Shown: positions 16,477 to 25,513, counted from the stretch's first letter. The stretch: 64,000 nucleotides of DNA from Providencia rettgeri (GCF_023205015.1 NZ_CP096258.1:3782001-3846000); one strand, 5' to 3'. A program made the numbers and translations. The notes: generated by a model not told the origin, from the sequence alone.

Positions 16477-17880
16477 TTATTTAATTGGTTTTAATCTCGC
16501 AGTAAAGTGTCTTAATACTGGCGGCTCATATTCGAAATCCAGTCCTTTTAAGGTTGCAAATTTATCTTTTAAGCCAATCAGAGCATCTGCAATGTAATCC
16601 ATATGGTCATTAGTATAAACCCGTCTCGCAATAGTTAACCGCATGAACTCCATATCTGCATGTTTTTGTTTACCCGTTTCAGGATCACGCCCTAATAAGA
16701 ATGAACCAATTTCAACTGCACGAACACCTGATTCTAGATAAAGTGCGTTAATCACCGCTTGGGCAGGGAATTGATCTCCTGGGATATGTGGAACAAGTTT
16801 CTTACAGTCAACAAATACCGCATGCCCGCCTGTAGGATACTGAATTGAAATACCACCTTCACGTAAACGGTCACCTAAATATTTAACTTGGCCGATACGA
16901 TAATGCAGATATTCTTCTCCAGCCCCTTCTTCAAGCCCCTGTACCATTGCTGCCATATCACGCCCCGCAAGACCACCATAAGTCACGAAACCTTCCATTG
17001 GCACGCAACGCTGTCTTGCTAAGGTAAAGATTTTTTCGTCATTTTTAATACTGACTAACCCGCCAATATTTAATAATGGGTCTTTCTTCGCTGACATGGT
17101 TAACGCATCAGCATATTTATACATATCAAGAATAATTTCTTTGATAGTAGAATTTTTATATTTAGGATCACGTTCTTTAATAAAATACGCATTTTCACAA
17201 AAACGAGCCGAGTCCATGACAACAAAGATATTATGTTGTTTAGCAATTTCATAAACTTCTTTTAGATTAGCCATAGATACTGGCTGGCCGCCCGCACTAT
17301 TACAAGTCACTGTAGAAACGATAGCCACAACGTTTTCTGCACCATACTTTGCAATATTATCTTTTAATTTTTGGATATCAAAATTGCCTTTGCAATCATC
17401 ATAAGTATCCGAGTCATAGGCTTTTTCGGTAACAATATTAATTGCCTTACAACCGTTTAATTCAACGTGTGCTGCGGTTGTATCAAAGTGGAAATTAGAA
17501 ATAAATACCGGTTTTTTAGCACCGCCTTGTTCCTGTTTAACTTTCAACAATACAGGGAACAACATATTTTCAGCACCGCGACCTTGGTGAGCTGGAATGA
17601 TATAATCATAGTCAAACATCTCTTTCACTTTATCTTTTAAATCATAATAGTTACGAGATCCTGCATATGCTTCATCACCAGTGATCATTGCTGCCCACTG
17701 GTGGTCACTCATCGCATTGGTGCCTGAGTCCGTTAATAAATCAATATAAACCGCACTACTTGGTAGTAAAAATGGGTTATATCCCGCTTCTTTTAGCGCT
17801 GCTTCGCGTTCTTCTCTTGATGGAATACGGATATTTTCTACCATTTTAATACGGAATGGTTCTACAATTCTTTTAGCCAT
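16477..17880 (-). CDS. tnaA: Tryptophanase
   Basis: This 467-residue PLP enzyme cleaves L-tryptophan to indole, pyruvate and ammonia. From memory it is very close to Proteus vulgaris tryptophanase in length and sequence (MAKRIVEPFRIKMVE at the start, HFTARLKPIK at the end). The PLP lysine lies in MSAKKDPLLN near residue 266, and SNFHFDTTAAHVELNGC and VSTVTCNSAGGQP fit tryptophanase better than tyrosine phenol-lyase. The gene lies 96 bp after the tnaC leader. Indole production should be intact, but the associated permease gene tnaB is disrupted, so tryptophan uptake must rely on other carriers. Confidence 0.95.
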   Translation of the reverse strand: MAKRIVEPFRIKMVENIRIPSREEREAALKEAGYNPFLLPSSAVYIDLLTDSGTNAMSDHQWAAMITGDEAYAGSRNYYDLKDKVKEMFDYDYIIPAHQGRGAENMLFPVLLKVKQEQGGAKKPVFISNFHFDTTAAHVELNGCKAINIVTEKAYDSDTYDDCKGNFDIQKLKDNIAKYGAENVVAIVSTVTCNSAGGQPVSMANLKEVYEIAKQHNIFVVMDSARFCENAYFIKERDPKYKNSTIKEIILDMYKYADALTMSAKKDPLLNIGGLVSIKNDEKIFTLARQRCVPMEGFVTYGGLAGRDMAAMVQGLEEGAGEEYLHYRIGQVKYLGDRLREGGISIQYPTGGHAVFVDCKKLVPHIPGDQFPAQAVINALYLESGVRAVEIGSFLLGRDPETGKQKHADMEFMRLTIARRVYTNDHMDYIADALIGLKDKFATLKGLDFEYEPPVLRHFTARLKPIK

Positions 17881-17976
17881 GATAATACCTTTAATTTTTC
17901 ATTAAATAATAAACATTAGAGATTTAACCTATAATTAAATAAGTTAAAAAAACTTTAAGGAAAGAAAAAAGAAAGG

Positions 17977-18078
17977 TTATTTATTTGGAAAGAAGAAGGC
18001 TAAGGAAATATCAATATTGAACCATTTCTTCATATAGAAGAAACACCTTAATATAAGTGATTCGTTTAACAAGAACAT
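17977..18078 (-). CDS. tnaC: Tryptophanase operon leader peptide TnaC
   Basis: A 33-codon frame starts with ATG at 18078 behind an AGGAG ribosome site (seven-base spacing) and contains KKWFNID, the core of all known TnaC peptides. W19, D23 and P31 have the same relative spacing as W12, D16 and P24 in E. coli, and P31 is followed by Asn-Lys before the stop, resembling the lysine-tailed P. vulgaris peptide. At high tryptophan the nascent peptide stalls the ribosome at its end and blocks Rho-dependent termination before tnaA. The 96-bp gap to tnaA fits this. Confidence 0.93.
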   Translation of the reverse strand: MFLLNESLILRCFFYMKKWFNIDISLAFFFPNK

Positions 18079-18120
18079 ACTATGACTCCTATCAACGAGG
18101 AATTAGTACAACCGACTGCT

Positions 18121-18148
18121 ATTATATATATAACAGTTGTATTACCAA
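18121..18148 (-). promoter_or_regulatory. Probable tnaCA promoter
   Basis: On the minus strand TTGGTA (-35, 18143-18148) and TATAAT (-10, 18121-18126) are 16 bp apart, about 40 bp upstream of tnaC. A half-site TGTGA at 18182-18186 lies near -64, the position of the CRP site in E. coli tna, but its partner half is poor (TACAA), so CRP control is only suggested. Confidence 0.5.
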
Positions 18149-18364
18149 AGTAATCACCATTGTCATAATATTGTACCTATATCACACTATTCTTGACATA
18201 GGCCAGAACAACTTGACTCAAATCACAGTATTAATCTCCATATTAAATTAAAAACTTAATATGATGAATTTTCGTTTAATCACGTAAATCAAGATACGCA
18301 TAAATAACGTAATAAGATAATTAGACAGGTTAATTTCACTTAAATTAATTATAACTTAAGTGAG

Positions 18365-18393
18365 ATGGGTAAAATATTTTTTATTTTACCCAT
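18365..18393. repeat. Hairpin downstream of the CsgG-like lipoprotein operon
   Basis: ATGGGTAAAAT (18365-18375) and ATTTTACCCAT (18383-18393) form an 11-bp stem over a seven-base loop. It is 19 bp past the stop of the DUF799 gene. There is no clear T-run on the minus strand, so terminator activity is uncertain. Confidence 0.5.
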
Positions 18394-18411
18394 TATTCAA
18401 ACAATTAATAA

Positions 18412-19068
18412 TTACTGAGCATCTTTACCATATTTAGGTGATCTAGGCCCATATAAGATACCATTAGGCTTACCTGCAGATAATAACCTGACACTTGTTA
18501 TACCCGCAATTGCATAGCTTTTGTCTGTCATTGTATCTACGATTTGGTTAACAACCGCTGAGACTAATGCGCCAATAATACCATTTGAGGAAGAATTATT
18601 TTCAGCACTCGATGCCGTCGCGGAGCCGCTCCATAATAATGTCCCTGTTCTGGCATCAACCAATTTCGCATCCGCAGTGACACGAGTGTCACTAGAAATG
18701 ACCTGATAACTTGTACCATATTCAGTAATATTCAAATACAGGATTGCATCATTACCAAAAATCTCACGCAACTTTGCAGGTGGAACAGCCTGAATATCGC
18801 CCGCATTTGTTATCCCATTTTGTTTAAATGTTTCTTCAACAACGGCAACAGGGAAGACATAGTAACCCGCCTCAGCTAAAGGAAGCATTGTCTGTGATAA
18901 TAAGCCATGGCTGGCCTGTACTTCTGGTGAGCTATTTTGTGGTAACAACACCAGAATACTTTTGGGCTTACTTTGATTAAATGCCGTGTAATCAACTTTC
19001 GTTGGCTGAGCACACCCCGTTAATAACCATGTCATTATCAATCCACAGACTATAAGTAAATGTTTCAT
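18412..19068 (-). CDS. DUF799 (GNA1162-like) lipoprotein
   Basis: This 218-residue protein has a lipoprotein signal peptide with lipobox LTGC and Ala at +2, so it should be sent to the outer membrane facing the periplasm. The body (SILVLLPQNSSPEVQASHGLLSQTM... and ILYLNITEYGTSYQVI) matches the DUF799/GNA1162 family, whose fold resembles the TolB N-terminal domain. It is the third gene of a CsgG-DUF4810-DUF799 operon and overlaps the second by ATGA. The same trio occurs in Neisseria and Pseudomonas and is thought to build a cell-envelope complex, but no function is established. Confidence 0.85.
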   Translation of the reverse strand: MKHLLIVCGLIMTWLLTGCAQPTKVDYTAFNQSKPKSILVLLPQNSSPEVQASHGLLSQTMLPLAEAGYYVFPVAVVEETFKQNGITNAGDIQAVPPAKLREIFGNDAILYLNITEYGTSYQVISSDTRVTADAKLVDARTGTLLWSGSATASSAENNSSSNGIIGALVSAVVNQIVDTMTDKSYAIAGITSVRLLSAGKPNGILYGPRSPKYGKDAQ

Positions 19069-19418
19069 TTTACTTTTCCTTTATTCTTCATGAGAAAATC
19101 CATGTAAGCCGCAGACTCTGGATACAATGCTTTTTCTGCAGTAAATTCTTGCATTGCAAGATCAACCGCTCCAGTTGTTGAGTACAATAACCCTAAATGC
19201 GCATGCAGCCCTGGTGGCGTTGCCAAACCATTTGCTTTACTCATTTCCAAATTCTTTTTCAAAGCTTGAATTTGTTCTTGAGGGCTAGTTTCTGTTTGTT
19301 GGTAATATTGGTAAACCGTTGTTTGATAACCGTCCCAGTGATATAGCGGTTTTGGTTCATTAGCACAGCCATTTAATAAAATGGTACCTGCTAAAATAGC
19401 CAATAATTTAATTTTCAT
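19065..19418 (-). CDS. DUF4810 lipoprotein
   Basis: A 117-residue lipoprotein with lipobox LLNGC and a +2 Ala. The body reads PLYHWDGYQTTVYQYYQ and then helical segments (LGLLYSTTGAVDLAMQEFTAEKALYPESA) that resemble a TPR pair. This matches DUF4810, found almost only between a CsgG-like gene and a DUF799 gene. It starts nine bases after the CsgG-like gene stops and overlaps the DUF799 gene by four. It is probably an accessory subunit of the same envelope complex. Confidence 0.83.
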   Translation of the reverse strand: MKIKLLAILAGTILLNGCANEPKPLYHWDGYQTTVYQYYQQTETSPQEQIQALKKNLEMSKANGLATPPGLHAHLGLLYSTTGAVDLAMQEFTAEKALYPESAAYMDFLMKNKGKVK

Positions 19419-19427
19419 CTTATTCCC

Positions 19428-20102
19428 TTATTTAGCTGGCTGCCATGCACCACTTTCAATGCCAGAAACTAAGTTATTTACAGCTTCCCTAATTGCTAAA
19501 TCTAATACTTTGCCATTTAACGTCGAGTCATAACTGGCTGTGCCACCAAAACCAATCACTTCTCTATTTGATAATTCATATTCACCAGCACCTTGTGAAG
19601 AAAATACCACTTCAGATGTTTGAACATTAACAACGTTTAAATTAACTTTGGCATAAGCGACTTGTGATTTACCGCGACCTAAAATGCCAAATAACTGGCG
19701 ATCTCCAACTTCTTTTCGCCCAAATTCAGTCACATCACCAGTAATCACATAAGTTGCACCTTTTAACTGTTGTGACTGACCTTTAATTCCAGCTTCTTCT
19801 TTAAGTTCTTGCATATTTGCACGGTCTAATACATTAAAACGCCCCGTTTGCTGCAAATGTGTCATCAAAATAGTTTTAGATTGATTACCTAAGCGATCAA
19901 CACCATCAGAGAAAATGCCATTCATATAACTAGAACGATTATCAAATTTCCCTATTGATATTGGGCTTTTAGGACCTGAATATTGAGTGTTATATGTTGC
20001 AACTTTTTCTACGGCTAAGGAGCGAGAGGATTCTTTAGCACAACCAGTTAATAATGCACTTGCAATAAAGATTGATGCAATGCTGATTTTAGATATATTC
20101 AT
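19428..20102 (-). CDS. CsgG/HfaB-family lipoprotein
   Basis: This 224-residue lipoprotein (lipobox LLTGC) belongs to the CsgG superfamily, whose best-known member forms the outer-membrane pore for curli subunits. Family features include SPISIGKFDNRSSY, LMTHLQQTGRFNVLDRANMQEL, and a C-terminal AVNNLVSGIESGAW. It is shorter than curli CsgG (277 aa) and no csgA, csgB or csgE gene is nearby, so a curli role is unlikely. It leads the three-gene lipoprotein operon. Confidence 0.85.
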   Translation of the reverse strand: MNISKISIASIFIASALLTGCAKESSRSLAVEKVATYNTQYSGPKSPISIGKFDNRSSYMNGIFSDGVDRLGNQSKTILMTHLQQTGRFNVLDRANMQELKEEAGIKGQSQQLKGATYVITGDVTEFGRKEVGDRQLFGILGRGKSQVAYAKVNLNVVNVQTSEVVFSSQGAGEYELSNREVIGFGGTASYDSTLNGKVLDLAIREAVNNLVSGIESGAWQPAK

Positions 20103-20689
20103 TTAGCTATCTCAATTAAAAGAAAATTAGAATTAGAATTAATTTTTGCATTGTTATTTTGCATTAAATGAAAAACCGAATCTAGTCAATATTACTTATT
20201 TTTTATCTTATATTTAGTTTTACTTTCAATTACTATAGTATTCATAAAGTAACTAAGGTTTACTAAAGTGGTTTTCCAAAACAAAATCAACCGTTTGATT
20301 AATATTGATAGATTTAGAGTGAATAATTTAATTGGTAATCTTTAGTGATGATATCTAATATGGTCACGTATAATTAGTAATATATAGTATTAACTGTATT
20401 TCTTGGATTCTAATTATAATTTCCTAATTAGCGGTTATATTTCCATATAATAAGTTAAAGTTGTCTATTTTTTAACTGTTTTTCAATGTGACATTAGAAA
20501 TAGGCCTTTCTCACCTTACATATGCAGATTTACTGCAAACTATATCCATTTCCTGCATTAATTTAACCTTTACTTAACATTAAGCATTGTACTTTACCTT
20601 AGAAACGTTGAGTGTAACTAAGTCACCTTGGACTCAAGAAATAGGCTTGTAATTAAAAAAAACAAACCCTCACCATAAGAGAGTTAGCC
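20103..20689. other. AT-rich divergent intergenic region
   Basis: These 587 bp separate the CsgG-like operon (minus strand) from the MFS gene (plus strand). They are strongly AT-rich and should contain both promoters. I found no convincing gene, RNA structure or operator. Confidence 0.5.
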
Positions 20690-21985
20690 ATGACAATGCA
20701 AACAATCGCAGTGAAATCATTTGGTTCTACAAAAACAACATCAAAAGTTTTACTCATTTGTTGGATGAGTATTTTATTTGAAGGTTATGATGTCGGTGTT
20801 ATGGGGGCCGTTTTACCTACACTTGCTGAATATAAACAGTGGAATTTATCCCCTCTAGAGCTAGGTGCTTTAAGTAGCTATGCGCTTGTTGGGATGTTCT
20901 TCGGCGCGTTTATCATCGGTACTTTGAGTGAATTGTATGGTCGGCGCCGCATGTTACTCACTTGTGTTACCTTATTTTCATTGACCATGTTAGGCGCAGC
21001 ATTCGCACCAACGCCTTGGTTTTTTGGTTTAATGCGTTTTATTGGCGGTATTGGTTTAGGAGGTGTTATTCCTGTTGCAGCGGCACTCACAATTGAATAT
21101 TCCCCAACAGAAAAACGCTCTTTTAACTATGGGATTATGTATTCAGGATATTCATTAGGTATATTAAGTGCCGCGCTCGTCGCAATGTGGTTATTAGAAC
21201 ACTTTGGTTGGCGTAGTGTGATTGCATTTGGAGCATTACCTCTATTACTTATTTGGCCAATGGCGCGTATTCTGCCTGAGTCATTAGAATATTTGACACA
21301 CAAGGGCTTACACTCTGAAGCTCAAGCTCTCGCTAAAAAACTCGACATTGATTACCAATCATCTTCAGAATATGTGCAACATAAATCACAAAGTATTAAA
21401 GAGATTGTAGCAGTCGTATTTGCTTGGCGTCATTTGCGTGCCACCGCTTGCTTCTGGGTTGCATTATTCTGTGGGATGCTATTAGTTTATGGTCTAAATA
21501 CTTGGCTGCCATCTATTATGCGAAAAGAAGGTTATAACCTTGGTTCTAGCTTAACATTTTTAATTGTGTTCAGTTTGGCTTCCGCATTAGGCGGATTATT
21601 TCTCGGAAAAATTGCAGATAAATATGGTGTACGTAATTCTGTCGCATTTTTCTTTTTACTGGGCGCAATCGGTGTGGGTTGCTTGATATTCAAGCAAAAT
21701 ATCTATATGAATTACGTTCTCGTAGCTTTTGCAGGTGTTGGAAGTATTTCTGCCGCGCTCATATTAACGGGTTATATTGCCAATTATTATCCATCAAATG
21801 CACGTGCTTCCGCAACAGGTTGGGCCCTCAGTTTTTCTCGAATCGGCGCAATGACAGGCCCTATGTTTGGTGCTTATATTGCTAGCCTAGGGATTGCCAC
21901 TAGCTGGAATTTTATTGCTTTTGCTATCGTTGCCGTCATCGCAGCTACGGCTGTTATTTTGTTACCTAAACAACGCGCACTATAA
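20690..21985 (+). CDS. MFS transporter, aromatic acid:H+ symporter-like
   Basis: A 431-residue major facilitator protein with 12 predicted membrane helices. The first helix ends FEGYDVGVMGAVLPTL, and the helix 2-3 loop reads GTLSELYGRRRMLL, the pattern of the AAHS family (PcaK, BenK, MhpT) and related metabolite:H+ symporters. A second family loop, GKIADKYGVRNS, is present in the C-terminal half. It stands alone, so the substrate cannot be deduced; an aromatic or other organic acid is the best guess. Confidence 0.82.
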   Translation: MTMQTIAVKSFGSTKTTSKVLLICWMSILFEGYDVGVMGAVLPTLAEYKQWNLSPLELGALSSYALVGMFFGAFIIGTLSELYGRRRMLLTCVTLFSLTMLGAAFAPTPWFFGLMRFIGGIGLGGVIPVAAALTIEYSPTEKRSFNYGIMYSGYSLGILSAALVAMWLLEHFGWRSVIAFGALPLLLIWPMARILPESLEYLTHKGLHSEAQALAKKLDIDYQSSSEYVQHKSQSIKEIVAVVFAWRHLRATACFWVALFCGMLLVYGLNTWLPSIMRKEGYNLGSSLTFLIVFSLASALGGLFLGKIADKYGVRNSVAFFFLLGAIGVGCLIFKQNIYMNYVLVAFAGVGSISAALILTGYIANYYPSNARASATGWALSFSRIGAMTGPMFGAYIASLGIATSWNFIAFAIVAVIAATAVILLPKQRAL

Positions 21986-21990
21986 TGACA

Positions 21991-22015
21991 AAAAAGGATA
22001 GGGTTTTCCCTATCC
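21991..22015 (-). terminator. Terminator between the MFS gene and the membrane-protein pair
   Basis: GGATAGGG and CCCTATCC form a perfect 8-bp stem with a TTTT loop at 21996-22015. On the minus strand it is followed by a T-run (the A residues at 21991-21995), so it mainly ends the operon that stops at 22052. It may also work for the MFS gene. Confidence 0.75.
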
Positions 22016-22051
22016 TCCTTGAATGAGAACGTGCTAAATCACCATTGCCTA

Positions 22052-23182
22052 TCAATGCAAAGATTGATAAGAAACTTGCGCTCCCTTAGTCAGTTTACTT
22101 TCATTCGAATATGTACTTTCTATTTCAATTAAGGATTGGTCCGCCATATTGTATATTTTGTTATACAAAGGAAACTGAGGACGATAACGGATCTCTTTCG
22201 TGGCAAAATCCATCATTAAATATTGTTGCGAACCTCTAACTATATTCGAAACAATTAAACCTTGATTGCCGACTTCTAAGCTGTTCATGTGGTTATAACC
22301 GCTTTCTGCGATCACCTCAAAATTACCATTAGTATGAAATTGCATCAAAGAAAATAAGCGACGTGAGGGCTCTTGAGCAACTACAAAAATATCACCATTA
22401 CGATTTTGTGCTGATTCATTGATCCTGACAGGCAGCCATTTACTGCTAATAACCTGTTTTGTTGGGATATCCATAATAACTTCTAGAGATCCCATTTGGT
22501 TGCCATAGCTATACCACATCACTATTTTATCTCGATATGTTGCATACGAAAAATTTGAATTTCCTTCAATTTCTTCAGGATATAATGATTTGGCTAAATC
22601 TCGAACATTGATAAAATGTTCCCATGTCATTCCTTTATCAGCACTGATAAAAATATTTTCATTATCCGCAACAACATAGAAAGGAGAGCTTTTAGATAAG
22701 TAGATTTTTCCCATAATCAACGTTGAAAATAGCTTGCCAGTTTTTTTACTCCAAGGTGTAAATTCACTCACTGAAAAATCAGTTAAGTTAATTTTTTGAT
22801 AGCCATCACTGAACATCATTAAACATTGTTTTCTTTCACAAACCGCATTATAGAAACTTTGATCGCTATGAGTAATAAAATGCACGCCATTATTATCTGC
22901 AAATAAAATCTGGTTATCATATTCGCTTGAAGGCATATAAGTATTATAAGAAGAGTAATAATAATTAGAACGGCCACTTTTTTTAGCTACAACTAACATC
23001 CCATTTTCTGCTGGAAATGTTGTTACAAAATCATAACTACCAATCGGGAAGCTATTTTCATTGTGGTTTTTCCACTGCCAATCAACTGTACCAGTACGAA
23101 TAAAAATAATAAAAGTGAAAGCGAGACTTAGTGCAAACACCAAAACCAAAAAGAGAAAACGTTTACTCAAAAATGGGTTCAT
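22052..23182 (-). CDS. Unrecognised membrane-anchored protein, possible beta-propeller
   Basis: I do not recognise this 376-residue protein. It has one N-terminal membrane helix (residues 8-28), and the rest would lie in the periplasm. The body has many short beta-like segments. One reads IFISADKGMTWEHF, which fits the Asp-box (SxDxGxTW) of sialidase-type and BNR propellers, so a propeller domain is plausible. It begins within the last codons of the upstream gene (four-base overlap), indicating translational coupling and a joint function. Confidence 0.65.
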   Translation of the reverse strand: MNPFLSKRFLFLVLVFALSLAFTFIIFIRTGTVDWQWKNHNENSFPIGSYDFVTTFPAENGMLVVAKKSGRSNYYYSSYNTYMPSSEYDNQILFADNNGVHFITHSDQSFYNAVCERKQCLMMFSDGYQKINLTDFSVSEFTPWSKKTGKLFSTLIMGKIYLSKSSPFYVVADNENIFISADKGMTWEHFINVRDLAKSLYPEEIEGNSNFSYATYRDKIVMWYSYGNQMGSLEVIMDIPTKQVISSKWLPVRINESAQNRNGDIFVVAQEPSRRLFSLMQFHTNGNFEVIAESGYNHMNSLEVGNQGLIVSNIVRGSQQYLMMDFATKEIRYRPQFPLYNKIYNMADQSLIEIESTYSNESKLTKGAQVSYQSLH

Positions 23183-24432
23183 GAGCGCACCTCCGTCACA
23201 TAATCCGTTTGGCCATTTTTACGGCGTAGATGCTTCAAAATATATTGCGCTTGATAATACCCATTGCCACGCTGAGATAGTTTAAAATATATCGCCACGC
23301 ACAAAGCAATAAGAAAGCTGATACCGAATAAAATCGTGACTGCGAAACTGGTAAATAGCACACCTGTATCCACAATATTAACCCAGTCCCAATAATCCCA
23401 ATATCCGCCTTTCTCCAGGGTTTCGGAAATTGATAACCCTCCGGCCATAAAGACAAAGAACATTAAAAGTAAGCAAGTGAACCCCCACAGCCCGAAATAA
23501 AAGCCTCTTTCTTGAGGAGCCCCCTTACCAATCAAGCTATAGGCAAGCCCGTCTTGATGATTGTAAATACCAAAAATTACCTGCTCTTTTGAATGCGCTT
23601 GGATATTTTTATGAAAAACCTCAAGTTCGTCACCTTGAGCAATAAAGAGATTATGGTTGTTAAATAACGGCTCATTGGCTGAAACCAGTACATCCATATG
23701 GCTTTTATTAATCTGCAAGCCGATATGATTGAGCTTTTGTTCTGTATCCCCTCTTGCAACGGTTAAGCTAAGGGTTGAGGTAATATTAACCGTCCCACGA
23801 GTGACGAATAAAGACGTTTTATCACGGTAATTATCGACTGATTGACGTAATTTATGGGCTTTAGCTTTCGAGTTTTTAATTCCTGGAATGTTAATTATCT
23901 GCTCTTGTTCGCTTTTTTGGTATTGCCCATCAATAACCAAATCCAATGCCTTTAAAATTTGCTTTCGTTTTGGACTTAAAATATATTTGGTTTCGGCCAA
24001 TGCAAGGCCAAACAGAACGATCCCGCCGAAAGCTGCTAAACCTAGAATTGCCACTAGGATGATCATTAAAAAACTATCTTCTGCATTAATAAAGCAATAG
24101 TACACCGCAGGAATTAGCATCATTAACAACAATGAAACTAAATATTGTATTCCTAATTTTCGAGTAAAACTGACTGTTCTGTCGGGCTCTAAACGACCAT
24201 GTTTTTCATGGCAAACCCATTGCACCCAATAGCTTCCATCATTCATCTCTTCTGCGCAAATTACCAAGGGGTCTCCTTGCTGTATGCGCTCTAAAAAAAT
24301 TTGGCTATTTGAAAAATCATCCTGATTAAAGAAAAATACTTTTTCGGAGGCGATCAATCTTACCATTCCCATTGGGCTGACATTTTGATAATCACATTGA
24401 GTAAGACTGACATGGAAATATTGAACTCGCAT
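23179..24432 (-). CDS. Unrecognised polytopic membrane protein
   Basis: I do not recognise this 417-residue protein. A soluble N-terminal part of about 90 residues is followed by two membrane helices near residues 95-145. A soluble middle region comes next (about 160-310), then at least two more helices near 320-345 and 355-390. The middle contains GDPLVI-like and IAQGDELEVFHK segments, but no known motif is clear. It forms a two-gene unit with the putative propeller protein at 22052. A shared envelope role is inferred only from coupling. Confidence 0.6.
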   Translation of the reverse strand: MRVQYFHVSLTQCDYQNVSPMGMVRLIASEKVFFFNQDDFSNSQIFLERIQQGDPLVICAEEMNDGSYWVQWVCHEKHGRLEPDRTVSFTRKLGIQYLVSLLLMMLIPAVYYCFINAEDSFLMIILVAILGLAAFGGIVLFGLALAETKYILSPKRKQILKALDLVIDGQYQKSEQEQIINIPGIKNSKAKAHKLRQSVDNYRDKTSLFVTRGTVNITSTLSLTVARGDTEQKLNHIGLQINKSHMDVLVSANEPLFNNHNLFIAQGDELEVFHKNIQAHSKEQVIFGIYNHQDGLAYSLIGKGAPQERGFYFGLWGFTCLLLMFFVFMAGGLSISETLEKGGYWDYWDWVNIVDTGVLFTSFAVTILFGISFLIALCVAIYFKLSQRGNGYYQAQYILKHLRRKNGQTDYVTEVRS

Positions 24433-24710
24433 GAGTAAATGCCTATTTCACTAAGAAAATTTAACATTATGATAATAAATAAAGGTATATAGCCCTAGTA
24501 AAACTTACCTTATAATAAAATAATTCAGATAATGATTAACACCATTGAACAGTTATCTAATGATAGTTTAATCATTAGAAATAGGTGTCTCCTACTAGCA
24601 AAGACAGTAATTACTGATAAACTTGCACCTAATACAAAGTTTGTGAGTGAAATGTGGCAATAAAACAATTTTACCACTCTTTCCTTTAACAATAATTTTG
24701 AATAACAGCG

Positions 24711-25424
24711 ATGACATCACAACCTGCATATAAGCAAATTCAGTCTTACATTTTACGCAGTATTGATTTAGGAATTTTTAAGCCTGGAACTCAAATACCC
24801 ACAGAACTTGAGCTGTGCGCTCAGTTTAATGTAAGCCGTATGACGGTGAATAAGGCCATTTCCGAGTTAAGCCAAAAAGGGATCTTGAATCGTATTGCAG
24901 GAAAAGGCACATTTGTTGCCACGCTAAAACATGAACTCCCTGTTACAAAAGCATTTGATATTTTTGATGAAATCTCAACGAGCGGTAATAAATATAGCGG
25001 TCACCAATTACAACTGAAAATTATTTCGGCATCAGCAGAAATCGCATTACAGCTAGGGATTAGTGAAGGAAGTGATGTGGGTTACTGTAAAGTTCTACAT
25101 TTTGAAAATGATATTCCTTTAATGTTAGAAGAACGCTATGTTAATCATGCCATTGTGCCTGATTTTGTTAAGCAAAAATATGGTGACACTGAAACGCCGA
25201 GCGGTTATCTACAACGCCATTTTCCTGTCAGTGAAATGGAGCATACAATAGAAGCAGCGCTAGCCACAAAATCCATAGCTCAGTCCTTATCAATTAAAGA
25301 AAACTCACCTTGTCTACAACTTAGCCGCCGTACTTGGACAGGCAGTATTCTAATTAGCTACGTTAATATGATCACTGCTGGCTCTCGTTACAAATTAAAA
25401 TTACATTCGCGAATTGAGAGTTAA
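24711..25424 (+). CDS. hutC: HutC-type GntR repressor
   Basis: This 237-residue regulator has an N-terminal winged helix (IPTELELCAQFNVSRMTVNKAISEL) and a C-terminal UTRA domain (LMLEERYVNH, ending in YVNMITAGSRYKLKLHSRIES) typical of HutC histidine-utilisation repressors, which release DNA on binding urocanate. It converges on the long minus-strand cluster that begins with hutU at 34839, and that distant pairing supports the name. HutC-like palindromes lie upstream of hutU. The gene is separated from the cluster by a hairpin at 25441-25458. Confidence 0.78.
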   Translation: MTSQPAYKQIQSYILRSIDLGIFKPGTQIPTELELCAQFNVSRMTVNKAISELSQKGILNRIAGKGTFVATLKHELPVTKAFDIFDEISTSGNKYSGHQLQLKIISASAEIALQLGISEGSDVGYCKVLHFENDIPLMLEERYVNHAIVPDFVKQKYGDTETPSGYLQRHFPVSEMEHTIEAALATKSIAQSLSIKENSPCLQLSRRTWTGSILISYVNMITAGSRYKLKLHSRIES

Positions 25425-25429
25425 TGCAA

Positions 25430-25458
25430 AAATAAAAAAATGGGGCAAAATTGCCCCA
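25430..25458 (-). terminator. Terminator of the hut/ETF cluster
   Basis: TGGGGCAA and TTGCCCCA form an 8-bp stem at 25441-25458. On the minus strand it is followed by a long T-run (25430-25440), so it ends the cluster whose last stop is at 25514. Confidence 0.88.
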
Positions 25459-25513
25459 AAGCGACTGATAAAACAAAAAATATCAAGCACAACTACATCA
25501 CAACAAATTCGTT

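Larger units (their letters stand above)
18079..18411. other. Intergenic region upstream of tnaC
   Basis: This 333-bp AT-rich gap lies between the tnaC start and the end of the lipoprotein operon. It holds the tna promoter and a hairpin at 18365-18393, described separately. An open frame at 18057-18251 on the plus strand runs antisense to tnaC and its promoter and is not a gene. Confidence 0.6.

Noticed and set aside
16477..17880. Tyrosine phenol-lyase
   Set aside because: The two families are close, but length, N terminus, C terminus and the adjacent tnaC and tnaB identify tryptophanase.
18171..18186. A strong CRP site for the tna operon
   Set aside because: One half-site is TGTGA but the other is poor, so it is noted only as a weak candidate within the promoter entry.
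18057..18251. A 64-residue protein on the plus strand
   Set aside because: It is antisense to tnaC and its promoter, has no ribosome site and shows no family similarity; the tnaC reading explains the sequence.
19428..20102. Curli secretion gene csgG
   Set aside because: The protein is shorter than curli CsgG, and the neighbours are DUF4810 and DUF799 rather than csgDEF or csgAB.
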